64,000 nucleotides of DNA from Selaginella tamariscina (Eukaryota; Streptophyta; Lycopodiopsida; Selaginellales; Selaginellaceae): the NCBI GenBank assembly GCA_003024785.1, contig PUQB01000004.1, positions 930,001 through 994,000 on the forward strand, written 5' to 3'. A program made the translations under genes and the position numbers. Below are positions 10,413 to 22,059 of the stretch, piece after piece. The notes beneath the pieces were generated by a model. It had not been told where the DNA came from. It ran no database searches and saw only the letters and a list, made by a program, of their open reading frames with translations. How positions within the stretch are numbered: position 1 is the first letter of the stretch; the number at the start of each line of letters is the position of its first letter.

Positions 10413-11496
10413 ACATATGGCACATCACCTTAAGCAAGTCGGTTAAAGGTTTGGCGAGTTTAGCATAATGCTTTATAAACCGCCTATGGTAGCCTATTTT
10501 GCCTAAAAACCTTCGTAACTCCTTTATATCCTGTGGTGGTTGTAGGCTAAGGATGACCTTAACCTTGTCCTGATCAACCAATATTCCTTCCTTACAAACC
10601 ACATGTCCTAAAAGGACTCCTGATTTAACAAAAAAATTACATTTTTCTGGATTTAAAGCAACTGAATTTTGTCTGCATTTCTGGAAACATTTTTCCAAAC
10701 ACTGTAGATGTTCCTGTTTTGTACTATACACACTAAAGTCATCCATAAAGACTTTCATAAAATCTAAAAGGTATTCACGAAAGGTATCCGTTATAATTCT
10801 TTGAAACGTAAAGGGTGCATTACATAAGCCAAAAGGCATAACCCTATAGGCATAGGCACCCCACGGACTTATAAAAGCCGTCTTATGTTGATCTGCTGGA
10901 GCTACCATCACCTGATTATATCCTGAAAAGCCATCCATAAAGGAATACATTTCATGGCCTGCGACATTATCCAGCATTTCCTCTGTGAAAGGAATAGGAA
11001 AGATATCCTTAGTTGTAACATCATTTAGCTTTTTATAATTGACACACACTCTTAGCTTCCCATTCTTTTTAGGGACGATCACGAGTGGTGACAACCATTG
11101 CGCTCCTTGTATAGGATATATAAAGCCAACCTTCAACAGTTTATCAATTTCCTCTTTCACCAATTTAGCATAGTTAGGATTCATCCTGTATGCACTTTGT
11201 TTGGCCGGTTGGCATCCCGGCAATAATTGAATAGTGTGCATACATATCTCTGGTGGTATTCCTTTAAGATCCTGATAGGACCATGCAAATACATCCTTGT
11301 ATTTGGCTAACAACATCAATCCTTTATTCCTAAAATCAGGATCCAATCCTTGAGCTATATTTAATATCTTAGGTTCCATTTCTGTACCTATATTAACTTG
11401 CTCTAAAGGATCATTCGTGTAGATATATGTATATTCAGCAGGTTGTTCCTGCAAATTCATTTCATAAGGAACAGACTTATAAAATTTTTCCTGCAA
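10384..11496 (-). CDS. Element A reverse transcriptase
   Basis: A 370-residue frame holding the RT fingers and palm: LRVCVNYKKLNDVT, MDGFSGYNQVMVAP, RVMPFGLCNAPFTFQR, the catalytic FMDDFSVYS box, and LGHVVCKEGILVDQDKV. The FMDD variant followed by FSVYS is typical of the Athila/Tat branch. The N-terminal part is a protease-RT linker. The frame ends at the shift near 10,400. Confidence 0.88.
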   Translation of the reverse strand: MQEKFYKSVPYEMNLQEQPAEYTYIYTNDPLEQVNIGTEMEPKILNIAQGLDPDFRNKGLMLLAKYKDVFAWSYQDLKGIPPEICMHTIQLLPGCQPAKQSAYRMNPNYAKLVKEEIDKLLKVGFIYPIQGAQWLSPLVIVPKKNGKLRVCVNYKKLNDVTTKDIFPIPFTEEMLDNVAGHEMYSFMDGFSGYNQVMVAPADQHKTAFISPWGAYAYRVMPFGLCNAPFTFQRIITDTFREYLLDFMKVFMDDFSVYSTKQEHLQCLEKCFQKCRQNSVALNPEKCNFFVKSGVLLGHVVCKEGILVDQDKVKVILSLQPPQDIKELRRFLGKIGYHRRFIKHYAKLAKPLTDLLKVMCHMFGLRVSRGI

Positions 11497-11549
11497 GCCC
11501 AGATTGTTCTGTTCCTGTTCCTGTTTTTTGAAAGATGCTTTTCTTTCCT

Positions 11550-12118
11550 TCAGAATGCATATAAATCAATCTCTGCAAGAGCTTTTAGATCAGGATATGT
11601 TTTTAAAATTTGCTCTTCCTCCTGATCATCCAAGCCCCGCACCCAATCATACCCTTCCAATGCAACTGGCCGATCCTTCTGTGCTAAGTATCCCTTAGCA
11701 TAAGTATGAATATCGACCTTCAAGTCACCTTGTTCTATTGTCATTTTTCCTGAGCCCCAATCCTGCACCGCTTGGGCCACCTTAAGCCAAGGTCGTCCTA
11801 ACAACATAGTATATGTTGCATCCTGTCCTTCCATTCGTAGGACAATTAAGGATATTTTGTATTTAAGTCCTTTAACGGATATAGTGACTGCTCTCACAAT
11901 GCCTAATGGTCTTACACTTCGTTGATCAGCCATTTTAAGGTTAAATGGAGCCGGTTGGATAGGTCCTAAACCCATCCTTTTACATTCTCCTTCTCAATAA
12001 AATTCACACCTGAACCTCCATCTATTAATACTCTCTTTAACTTATTCCTGCCCACATATACTGTGATGCAAGGAACATATCCATCATAATCACCTTCATA
12101 CAGTACTTCCTTTTCCAT
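11550..12118 (-). CDS. Element A protease region
   Basis: The segment 11,990-12,118 encodes a retropepsin active site, LIDGGSGVNFI. It breaks with a frameshift near 11,975 and continues as the 141-residue frame 11,550-11,975, which contains the second half of the domain (MLLGRPWLKVAQAV). Upstream gag coding is absent because the element is cut at about 12,154. Confidence 0.75.
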
Positions 12119-12225
12119 TTTACAAATTGTATATCCTTCACGTGAATTGTTGTACGAGTAGTAATTGTTTTTGAATTTATATTGACTTACTTTGACTTAA
12201 TTTAAATTAAATTATTATAATTTCT

Positions 12226-13862
12226 TTAATTGCTGTCTTTAAATGTTTGCAAATACATGATAAGTGTCAAAATCTAAAAAATGGATCTGATTGACGAAGT
12301 TGTGGCAATCAATATCATAAAAGTAAACAAAACTACGTTGAAGTAGTGCCAAATTACTTAGAGTGAGGACAGGTCCTTGGCCCTCAGTTTGAGGTACATG
12401 TGGTTGGGAAATACAAAGGTGAGCGGTATGGTGCTGGTTGCACCTGTCAAGCTCGAAAAATCACCTATGAAGGGAAGGAAAGCTGCTAGAAAAGTAGCAG
12501 CAATGCAGTAGAAGCCACGTCCCACTAACCTGACCGTCGAATTGTGAAGTGACCATGGAGACTTGCCAACAATTCCGAACTTTGTGTCCAAAAATTCATG
12601 AATAAGCCTGTATCAGCTAGCTACTTCAGTTTTTTTTTTTTTTTTCCCTATGGTAACAAACCTGGTTGCAGATGAGCGTTTGGACAAATACAGCAAGGTT
12701 GGCTACTGCCAGAGCTGCTTTTGAGCCATTGACATCGTTGAGTATATAGGACGAGACTTGAGAACCATATGCCCAGTAGCCAGCCATCATAACGAGGTAC
12801 ATGAGTGCAACGCCGGTGCCATATCCAACATAAAGTGCAAGTTTCATGTTGCGGACGGCAGGGGATCGGAGAGTAGCCTGGAGAAAGAAGAAGAAAGAGT
12901 GAAGAGATTGTTCACAGAGGCCTTACTTGAATCTCGGGAAGTATGGTGCAGCCATAAGAGAATACGATGTTTGTAACTGCAGCAACTGCATTGAAGACTT
13001 TTCCAACTGTTGATCCAGGCAAGTCGTAGTTTCTTGGTTTTCCCTGCTGTCCTGTGAGAGTATTTCATTACTGTTAGCAAATAAACGATGTGGTAGATTA
13101 CCATCTCGAAACACAAAAACAAGAACGATGGTGATGTATATGAAAGTCATGACCGTGGAGATTCCCATCCACACACGCATAGCGGACAGATGGGGGATAG
13201 AAAAGGCCAGAAGGAACATTAAAATCCCAGCAATGGAAATCCAATGAGGCAGCTTTATCCAAGTCTGTCTAGTCAAGTTCCAGTAGAATCCCTGGCGATG
13301 GAAGTCAGTACCAAAGGAGGAAGACAATAACTTACCTTTAAAGATTGACCAGCAAGTATGAGATATCCAATTGCCAACAAGAAAAGGTGGATATGTTGGA
13401 TAAGCCAGGTTGCAATATACATCTTAGGACCTGCACAAAAGCGGAGAGAGAGAGAGAGAGCAAACAAACAAGAACTCTTACCATATACATGGCCAGCAAG
13501 GTCTCTGTAGCGAATGTTGCGCTTGCCACCAGCATAATGGAGGCTCGCCAGGAGTTGGTAGCTGTAAATTGCAAAAGCTAGAATAACTAGCAAACTCAGA
13601 GTTCCAAAGACCCAGCCGAGGTCTGAGAGGATGATTTTGGAGTAACCCAGCACATATGCACTATTAAATCCAGTGAAAATGAGGAATCCGACTTGCCACC
13701 ATGGATCTGCGAGAAGACTTAATACTAAAACAGAGAAGAAAACGTGACTCACATCTTACCATGACCAATTCTGTGTGCGGTTTCTCCTGCGATATCTTCA
13801 TTTTGCTCCTCAGCTTCTCTCATATCGCACGGCGAAAACTCACTGACCTTGAATTTTGGCAT
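12226..13862 (-). pseudogene. Proline transporter (ProT family), left copy, disabled
   Basis: Seven exons with GT-AG introns encode a member of the plant ProT branch of the amino-acid/auxin permease family: plasma-membrane, proton-coupled uptake of proline, betaine or GABA. Landmarks are WWQVGFLIFTGFNSAYVLGY, YRDLAGHVYG, ILPEIQATLRSPAVGNM, GDFSSLTGATSTIPLTFVF and NHMYL. The exon-6 tyrosine lost in the right copy is intact here (AGYWAYG). However, an 11-nt deletion at the start of exon 7 (near 12,600) puts the frame into TGA after three codons. A second change (CAA to TAA at 12,358-12,360) would truncate the C-terminus. The native stop is at 12,226. A cryptic acceptor inside exon 7 might bypass the deletion but not the second stop. 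Confidence 0.85.
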
Positions 13863-14048
13863 CAGTGTCAAGATGGCGTGATGAACCGAACGATAGCATT
13901 ATTCGTTTGCTCGTCACTGTCGACACCTCCCACCATGAAATAATTTGAAGACAAGACTTAAAACTAAAAGAGAAAAGTGAAAAGAATTTCAATTAAGTAA
14001 GTTCAATTAAAATTTTCAATTGTTAACATCTGTAAAACTCAGATCATG

Positions 14049-15202
14049 TCAACCCAGGAAGGGAACGCGACAACCGGGCTCGAGCACGACAGTGGGAGTG
14101 ATGAAGGCGTTGTCCATGATGAAATCTGCGGTAACATCGAAGAAGTGCTGCGTGTAGTGAACTCCATCGAATGTTATATAAGTCTCCCGATCCTTACAAA
14201 CCGTGTAGTCAGGGCCGTTTAAGCCCGCACAACCACAGAGTGCATCACCTGCACAGTTGAACTCGTTCAAGGTAGATGGTTTCCCACAGCAAGCTGCTTT
14301 GGCAACCGTGAAGTTGTACGCCTGCATGTTGTGGACACCTCGTTACTAGCTGCATTCCAGTCAAAGTAATACACATTGAGATCTGTATAGTTTGCACTGA
14401 GCTGTCTCGCCATCTCTGCCAGCTGGCTGTTGAAGTACCGTACAAGGTCACCGAACTGGACGACACATCCCAGATCGTCGTATGTTACCCATGAGAATTT
14501 CTGGTACGCATCGAGGTTGCCCGGAGAACAATCGGCACGAGGCATGTTGAAGAGGAGTACGTGCCTGGCACCTGCCTCATACAGCTTGAGTATATTTGAG
14601 GTGAGACCCTTGATTGTAATAGGGATGGTTGTGTTCACCTCCCCATCAAATCCTACAGTTTGCAACATCAGGTTGATATCGTCGCCACCAATCTCAACAA
14701 AGTAGAGAGCTTGCTCGAACCACTTCTGGTTCAGCTCGGGAAACTTGCTCGCCATTTCTGCCTTGTGTTCCACGAAGTCTTGGACCTGAAGTGAGAAGTT
14801 GTGGGGACTTGAAAACGGGTTGCCGGGGATTGTAGTCACTGTGGCACCGGAGTAAGCAAAGTTAAGACTCGTGAAGTGACTGCCATTGTACATCAAACTG
14901 GGAACTGAGAGATCACCCAGATTGAGCTTTTGAACAAGAAAGTCTATCAGCAAGAGACCATCCGAGTATCTACCAGTGGGCATGCCGTACGTGACACCGT
15001 AAGGAAAGTTTCCTGCAACAGTGTTGTTATCTGCCTCTAAGTTGCGGTTTCCCGTGTCCGTGAGTGAATCTCCAAACCCAAAGACGGCAGTGGGACATAG
15101 TGAATTCTCGTTGTATCTGCTTGGAAGTAAATGTCGTCCGACAGCTACATAAACAACTGCATGGAAGAGCAGTAGAAGCTGGACAAATGAGAAAGGAGCC
15201 AT
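14049..15202 (-). pseudogene. GDSL (SGNH) esterase/lipase, left copy, frameshifted
   Basis: Same gene as the intact right-arm copy, residue for residue up to codon 284 or so (N-D-N-A-A-S-N-E-V region). There a single C is missing (GAGGTGTCCAC here, GAGGTGCTCCAC in the right arm), near 14,335. The shifted frame ends after about 25 foreign residues at 14,267. The C-terminal block with the catalytic Asp-His pair is therefore lost. The signal peptide and Ser block are unchanged. An upstream in-frame ATG at 15,244 exists here only because the A-run before the start is one base longer than in the other arm. Confidence 0.88.
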
Positions 15203-15454
15203 GAAGAAGAGTATGGTTTTTTTAACTTGTTGAACATTACTCACTTATATACTAGATTAATCGTCATAAAATTACAATTTTCCATCTATTCTTGGTATTT
15301 CCTAATACTTTTGATCAGATGTAGCTTAAATTTAGCATTAGAAATGAAAATTAAACAAGTTTTAATAAACGTTAAATGCTAAAGTAAGTGATACCATACG
15401 GAGGCTAATCTCTACTGCTGTATAATATACAGAAGTCGAAAGATTAATACCATT

Positions 15455-17004
15455 TTATGAACATTCATTCGTTGGTGGAAGCTGCAATGTGTATGTTTCC
15501 CATTAACACATAAGCTACAGCAGCGTTTTCATCTAGTTTCAATAATGAATTGTATGCCACCCTTGTAGCAGCTACGTTGTTCCAACTTGTGACAAGCACC
15601 AAGTATTGAGGTCCACATAACAACATCTGCATCAAATGGCATCTCCTCAACCATTCGTAATGCTTCTTCTATACAGTTAAGATCTATCATACACGTATAA
15701 TGTATTTTATCAGGAGGGATACTGTATTTTAACTGCATTTCCTCAAAGTATCCTTTGGCTTGCTTTGTTAAACTAGCTTGACCACAAGCAGTGAGAACAT
15801 GAGTGAAACTCACCTCGTTTGGGTACACACTCCTTTCTTGTTCCATTGTCTCAAAGAGTTGGATCACTTTGTGGTTTCACCTTGTTGGTTATAGCCACTC
15901 AATAATGCATTCCAAGCATAGACGTCCTTCACTACTATAGAGTCGAAACTTCATTAGCAACATCCCCTCACCCCGCACTTGCCATAAAACTCAACTAAAC
16001 ATGTCCCAATCTGTGTATCACTCTTAAAACCACGCCTCAGTATTTTCACTGTGGAAATGCATTCCTTTCTTCGTATCCTCCAGGTCTTACAAGCCATTAC
16101 TCCTGCAACAAAAGAAGCACTCTTCAGTGTAACACCTTCATAGACCATCCTTTGAAGCATCTCCAGTGCAAGCTCGTCCTCCCCATTCTCTACATAGCCC
16201 TGGATGAGGCAGTTCCATGTTACAATGTCACGGTAAAGCATCCCATCTAAATCTTGCGTGCTTCCATTGTGCTTCTCCCTTTCATGTACATATCTAACAG
16301 TGCGTTCTCTACAAAGATGTTACAACAGCCACTTGTATGTGCCTGGGTGTGAATATCATCTCCCTTGGTAAGCCATCTCTTGTTCTCTTTGGCTAGTGAT
16401 GCGCAAGCTGCAAGAGGTTCTGGCATTAGCTTTGCATCCACTAATATCCATGGCATCAAAAGAGCTTGAGAACCATCTTGTTCTTCCCATCTTTCACGTA
16501 TCCATGTAAGGGCGCATTCCATGTAACCACGTTCCGATGGGTTGTCCTCTCAAAAATACTATGAGCATCAGAGACGCTCCCGCTTCTAGAGTACATGATG
16601 ATGAGCGTGTTCTCCACAGAGACATCACAGCACTTGTTACTCACTGCCTGATAATGAATAGATCTTCCTTTCTCCAGCCACTTCATCCTGTCTTCATTTG
16701 CTAAAGCAGCACAAGCGCTGAGTGCTGCAATGTATGTTCTAGAATCCGGAACACAGTGTTTATCTTCTATGTGATCAAAGAGTTGTATGGTCATCTCGGG
16801 CTCTTCGTTCTCCACATAGCCTTGTACAACGCATTCCATGGACACCACGTCACGTTGAACAGTCCCATCAAACACCCTCTTAGCATCACCATACTGTGGC
16901 TTTTGCATAGAGTGTGATGAGCATGTTCCCCCACGTATGTATCAAAGCATCAGTTTGAAACTGCCTTGAGATGTATAGCTCGTCCTTGCCCAAGCAACCA
17001 CTGG
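15455..17004 (-). pseudogene. PPR protein pseudogene, left copy
   Basis: PLS-type pentatricopeptide repeats of the kind that act in organellar RNA editing or processing. Recognisable repeats include RDVVSMECVVQGYVENEE, RDIVTWNCLIQGYVENGE, ENALLDMYMKGRSTMEARKI and MWTSILGACHK. The C-terminus keeps AVAYVLMGNIHIAAS, resembling the start of an E motif. At least four frame breaks are visible, including a T insertion near 15,588, a lost T at about 16,247 (ATTTAG) and breaks near 15,960 and 16,070. One break, at the PLAACAS segment near 16,430, is shared with the right copy and so predates the duplication. The gene's N-terminus is missing at 17,004, where gypsy sequence begins. Confidence 0.85.
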
Positions 17005-17818
17005 CTCATAAGGAAATTTTCTAGGTGGATCACAACTTTGATTAAGTATGATTTTGAGTGAACATAAAAGCGGGTTTAGTAGAAATGTTGGACCAAGGTG
17101 ACATTGAGAAGTTCCATTACTCTTTGAAGGTTTGTGCTATTTCACCCGACATGAAAGATTATCAAGAAGTTTACAATTTCTTGATGGATGGGAAGTTTCC
17201 AGAAGGTTGTAAAACAACTCAAAAAAAAGAGATCATGTAACAATCTCGACCCTATAAAGTAATGAGTGAGTTACTTTATAGGATAACGTAAGATGATGTG
17301 CTTCGATGAGTGATGGGTTTTAGGAGAGAAAACATATTATGGAGCAATGCCATGAAGGATTTGTGACGGACACTTCTCACATGACTATACTTCCAATCAA
17401 TGCGGGTTATTTTAGTCGACCCTCTTCAAGGATATTAAGGAGTGGTGTTGGACTTGTGAAGTTTGCCAGATTTTTGGGAAAGGAGTGTTATGTAGGGGAC
17501 CTTTACATCCTATTTTACCAACAAGTCCATTCAAGAAATGGGGAATAGACTTTGTTGGTCCCTTGTTAGTGGCTTCTTTCCAAAAGAGATACATTATTGT
17601 GGGTACTGACTATCTCACAAAGTGGGTGGAAGTAGTCTCTCTTTGAGCTTGTACCAAGGAAATTGCAACAAATTTCATCATTTAGAACATTATTACCAGG
17701 TTTGAGTGTCCATTAGAGATAATAACAGATCAGGATTCTCATTTTTGTAATGAAGTGGTGGAGCTTCTTCTTTTTTAATTGTCCATTACACAACGACAAT
17801 TAACAAGTTATTACCCTC
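17005..17818 (+). mobile_element. Element B fragment a (RNase H end to integrase core), inside the tandem duplication
   Basis: Begins with CTGGCTCATAAGGAAATTTT and encodes degenerate gypsy text: MLDQGDIEKFHYSLKVCAIS, MEQCHEGF, the integrase zinc region and core (IDFVGPLLV, GTDYLTKWVEV). It stops at 17,818, where it switches abruptly to PPR sequence. By eye it is closer to the right-arm fragment (shared GAGTGAACATAAAAGCGGGT) than to its neighbour at 18,206. Confidence 0.7.
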
Positions 17819-18093
17819 AAACAACGCATTCCATGACACCACATCACGTTGAACAATCCCATCGAACACCCTCTTAGCATCAACCATACTGTTGGCTTTT
17901 GCATAGAGTGTGATGAGCATGTTCCCCACGTATGTATCAAAGCATCGGTTTGAAACTGCCTTGAGATCTATAGCTCGTCCTTGCCCAAGCAACCACAGCC
18001 TCCCTGCATCTGGTATACTTATGCAAGCTGCTCACACGGCAATGTAAGTCCTTGCATCCGGAGCACAACATCTTTCCATGGCTGAAAATACAT
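17819..18093 (-). pseudogene. PPR N-terminal fragment (duplicated)
   Basis: Repeats part of the PPR gene already present at 16,815-17,004 (GNMLITLYAKANSM, KRVFDG, QRDVVSWNALF) and continues into the N-terminal part found otherwise only in the right arm at 32,324-32,470. It ends at 18,093/18,094 exactly where the right arm switches from PPR to gypsy sequence, so this edge is the ancestral PPR/element B junction. Confidence 0.75.
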
Positions 18094-20338
18094 CCAATGT
18101 TGGAGAAGTAAGCAGCATCAATTATATATGCAGTGGAGAAGTTCAAGCATTACTTGTGGGGTGCCACTTTATTTTTCTGATCAAGAATGTAACACTTAAA
18201 ATACATTGCCAACAAACCTGGCTCATAGGGAAATTTTCTAGGTGGATCACGACCTTGGTTGAGTACGATTTTGAGTTTCAACATAAGAAGAACATAAGAG
18301 TAGGTTTATTAAAAATGTTGGACCAAGGTGATATTGAGAAGTTCCATTATCTCTTCAAGGTTTGTGCTCTTTCACCCGACATGAAGGATTATCAAGAAGT
18401 CTACAATTTCTTGATAAATGGGAAGTTTCCAGAAGGTTGTACAACCCAAAAAAAGAAGATCATATAACAATCTTGACCCTATATGGTGATGAGTGAGTTA
18501 CTTTATAGAATAGGGCAAGATGATGTGCTTCGATGAGTGATGGGTTATTAGGAGAGAAAACATATTATGGAGCAATGCCATGAAGGATTTTGTGGCAGAG
18601 ACTTCTCACATGATTATACTTCCAGAAAGATAGTCAATGCAGGTTATTTTGGTTGACCCTCTTCAAGGATATTAAGGAGTGGTGCCGGACTTGTGAAGTT
18701 TGCCAGACTTTTGGGAGAAGAGTGTTATGCAAAGGACCTTTGCATCCTATTTACTAACAAGTCCATTCGAAAAGTTTGGAATAGACTTTGTTGGTCCCTT
18801 GCTAGTGGCTTCTTCCCAAAAGAGATACATTATTATGGGTACTGACTATCTCACAAAGTGGGTGGAAGTAGTTCTCTTTGAACTTGTACCAAGGAGATTT
18901 CAATAAATTTCATCATCTAGAACATTGTCACCAGGTTTGGGTGTCCATTAGAGATAATAACAGATCAGGATTTTCATTTTTGTAATGAAGTGGTGGAGCT
19001 TCTTCTTTCTTAATTATCCATCACATAACAACAATTAACAAGTTATTACCCTCAAATTAATGGATTAGTGGAACGAACGAATGGAGTGTTGTGCAATATA
19101 TTAGCTAAACTTGCGGTGGATCATAAGAAGGATTAGGACAAGTGGTTACCAGCAACACTTTGGGCTTTTAGGACAACACACAATGTTGCTACCATGTACA
19201 CACCATTTCAATTAATTTATGGTATATAAGCAATACTCCCAATTCAACTAGAGATACCAGGCTTGCGTCTAGCATTGAGGCATGGGCTTGGAGATGGTGA
19301 GGACTTACAAGAAAGGCTGGTTCAGCTGAAGAGCATGGATGAATTATGAAGACAAGTCTTGTAACTTATAAAGGCAATGCAGCAAAAGTGGAAGGCCAAA
19401 TTCAATAAAAGGATTCTAGAATATCTTACCAAGATGGGATGAACCTTTCATCATTGTGGAGGCTTATAAGAATGGTCATATCTTTTAACAAACTTGAATA
19501 AAGAATAACATGGCAACCGGGTTAATGGTTACATGTTGAAGCGCTTCATGTTGGCAGTAGCTACCAGTTTTCAAACAACCCACATTGTGTGGCAATGTGT
19601 GCTGTTTGGGTGGGATTTATGTCACAAGAAAATTTGGACCATCACCTTGGTAGCCCCTGATATGCACGTAATGGATTAGTTTTCTTCTCGTATTTATACG
19701 TATTTATTTCACTTTACTATTCCCTTTCTTTGTCTTTTTATGCATGGTCAAACTAATCAACATTATTATGTCAATGTATATAGTTAGTGCTTGTTTTGAA
19801 CATGCACATTTTTTTTTTTTTCCATGCACCTTCCTTGTCACCTTCTAAGTCAAAGTCAAGTCATCTTCTTCCATAACCCCCCACCATTTATGGGTCAAAC
19901 CCACCTTCTTCCATAACTCCCTATCATTATTCTTATATAACCCCCATCTTACACCCTCTCTTACATCCCTACCCTACATGCATTTTTTATATTATTTTGG
20001 GTATATAAGGAACCAAGGCTCAAAAGTTTAAGACATATATATAGGGATATAAAGGAGAGATATAAATAGATAAATTGTCTAAAGTGTTTTCTTTTATTTT
20101 CTTACTTTGTAAATAGGTGTGATAAGATTATATTGTTTTGTGTGTGCTTTTATGATGAAATATAAAAATTAATTAGTGTACCTTTTGTGTTATGAGTTTC
20201 ATCTCATGTTTTCCTTTTTTGTTTTTTTTCTTTTCTTTTCTTCATGTGTGTGATCATTAGCAAAGACTATTACGATGTGCTATCGCTAAAGACATCAAGT
20301 CCCAAACATACAAGTCCCCGACCGATTTTCCTTCGACA
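18094..20338 (+). mobile_element. Element B 3' part (RNase H end, integrase, LTR), left arm
   Basis: Degenerate Ty3/gypsy pol: LIGKFSRWITTLVEYDFEFQ (RNase H end), the integrase zinc region (CRTCEVCQ), FGIDFVGPLLVASSQKRYII, and further core blocks (PLEIITDQDFHFCNEVVELL, INGLVERTNGVL) interrupted by stops. A polypurine-like TTTGGGTGGGATTTA precedes the LTR. The LTR runs from 19,620 (TGTCACAAG) to 20,338 (TTCGACA). The part before the RNase H end is missing because the PPR junction cuts it. Confidence 0.8.
19620..20338 (+). repeat. Element B LTR, left arm
   Basis: TGTCAC...GACA termini, directly after a purine-rich tract GGGTGGGATTTA. It matches the reverse complement of 30,027-30,796 and the LTRs at 47,235-47,951 and 53,521-54,140. 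It contains runs such as TTTTGTTTTTTTTCTTTTCT. Confidence 0.8.
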
Positions 20339-20390
20339 ATGTCTATGCACTTACTTAAAGTCAAAGATAGTGACAGTCTATTGCCATCAC

Positions 20391-22054
20391 TATCATAGTT
20401 TTTACTATGACTCGACCTACTTTGGAGGTTGATTGTTGTTATTACTGTAATATGTTAATGGACTCTAGATGTAGTGAGAAACAGCCCCACTTAGTGCACT
20501 TAGGTGTTTAGGGGTAGTTCGATCAGCTGTCTTTAAACATTACGAGAAACTCTAAGCGAAGGTAGCACTTACCTTTTAGAAAACCCACCCCCGATTTTGA
20601 CATCCTAATTAAGATGAGTTTGACATGTTAAATAGGGTTAGGAACACCCCTAGGGTTGCCCTAACCCACGCCCTAAAACCCCCACCCCCCTTGGGTAGGG
20701 TTTAGGGGTAGGGGTTAGTGTGCAAACTCATCTCATTAACTAAGGGGCTGGTATTCCGTGCCAGCCCACTTACACATACAAAAAGGGGGCTCCGCCACAT
20801 AAATAAGGTAGAGTATGTAGGAGTGAGGGTTCCTGGGTTCATGACTGAGCTCGTTACTCTTCACCCGGTGCAAGCTCTAACTTGTGTCATCAAGGCACAG
20901 CCCTCTGCTGTGCCGCCCTAACTTCCAGATGACAGGGGTACGTTTCACCTTTGGTGTAGCTTACCCTTAACGTTGGCGAATCCATGCTTGGGAGGTCTTG
21001 TCGAGATGCACGTTCCAAGAGGCAGAGGTTGAGGCTTGTCTCCAACCTCCTCCTCCACGTCAAGCTAGGTGTAGCACTCATGGCCAAGCAAGGCACATCT
21101 GTGTCCTTGACCAAACTGTGGGTGTGGGATCTTGTTTCACAGGTTCACATTACCAGTTCCTGAGGGTTCACTAAGGGGTTCTAGAGTTGGCGTTTGTGGC
21201 ACTTGGTGCATCTCTTAAATCTAAGGGCTATGGCATGATAACCCACATCGGGGAAGGCAGTGTCACATGGAGATGTGATACTGGGCTAAACGTCACATAG
21301 TACAACACCCAAGGCACGCCTTTTGGGGTTATGTCATGGGCTTGTCATCAAGGGGTTGGATACTCTGACAAATAGGCATGCTTGTGCTCGTGCTAGGGTG
21401 CTAAGCCTTGGGCATTTGCTCAAGGGAGGTTAGGTCTCGTAACCAGGTGTGCTTAGGCACACTTGGCTAAGGGAGTGTCCTCCTTGGAATCCAGGGGTTG
21501 AACAACTTAAGCTTATTAGCATGAGCCTTTTCGTGAAGCACTCGCAAGGTCATGTACTTAGGGTTTTTCAAACCTAGCCTTAGGGAGTTTGCTTAGTAGA
21601 ACACTCGTGTCAGCCTACAGCGCACACTCGTGTCCTCGCTAAGTACTAGCCCTATGTCTAGGGTATGACTTGGTCACCCAAACCCTTAGGGGTTAGTCGT
21701 GGTTCAGGGTACCCCTTGTCGCCCTAAAGGGGTTGTACTCCCGGATAAGGGTGATTCCTCAAGGGGTAAGTGACGATGCCTTAACTTTGTCACGGGGGTA
21801 TGTGTGGACACATCTCCTTTGTGGGGTTAGGGCATGAGCCTGTCTAGGTCTACTGGGACATGATCCTAAAGTCTACTCGGGTTATCCTCTAAGGGGATGG
21901 TCATTGGGTAAGACTCTAAGTCTTTTGCCTAATTGGGCCCCTAAGTTAGATTCTTAGGGTTATCTTGGAAGACTTAGCATTGTTCACACAGGGTGATGAC
22001 GCCAAATGGCCACTTGGCAACCACGTGTTGGCCCTTTAGGTTAAAACTCTGACA
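20391..22054 (+). mobile_element. Solo LTR of the element C family, left arm only
   Basis: A 1,664-bp insertion absent from the right arm, flanked by a perfect 5-bp target-site duplication ATCAC (20,386-20,390 and 22,055-22,059). The right arm has the empty site GCCATCACAATGAC (complement near 29,975). It starts TATCATAG, ends TCTGACA, and matches the LTR at 54,527-55,480 at both ends. No internal region is present, so it is a solo LTR left by LTR-LTR recombination. Confidence 0.92.
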
Positions 22055-22059
22055 ATCAC

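Larger units (their letters stand above)
5768..12154 (-). mobile_element. Element A: Athila-like Ty3/gypsy retrotransposon, 5'-truncated
   Basis: Read on the minus strand the order is protease, reverse transcriptase, RNase H, integrase, an extra 3' ORF, a polypurine tract (plus 6,315-6,325) and a 3' LTR. The gag and 5' LTR expected above 12.15 kb are absent: the element stops at the outer edge of the giant palindrome. Protease motif IDGGSGVN, RT motif FMDDFSVYS and an ORF between integrase and LTR point to the plant Athila/Tat (OTA) branch. Coding frames are long, with only a few single-nucleotide shifts, so decay is modest. It sits inside the MULE-like gene on its LTR side. Confidence 0.85.

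Noticed and set aside
12226..13862. Left ProT copy as a functional gene compensating the stop in the right copy
   Set aside because: The left copy has its own 11-nt deletion at the exon 7 start and a CAA to TAA change, so it is not intact.
14430..14705. Antisense frames over the GDSL and ProT genes (also 34,689-34,964, 13,345-13,581, 35,810-36,040)
   Set aside because: Shadows of well-supported genes; no independent evidence.
20690..20720. Telomere-like TTTAGGG words in the solo LTR
   Set aside because: Only one or two copies (GGGTTTAGGGG), not a tandem array.
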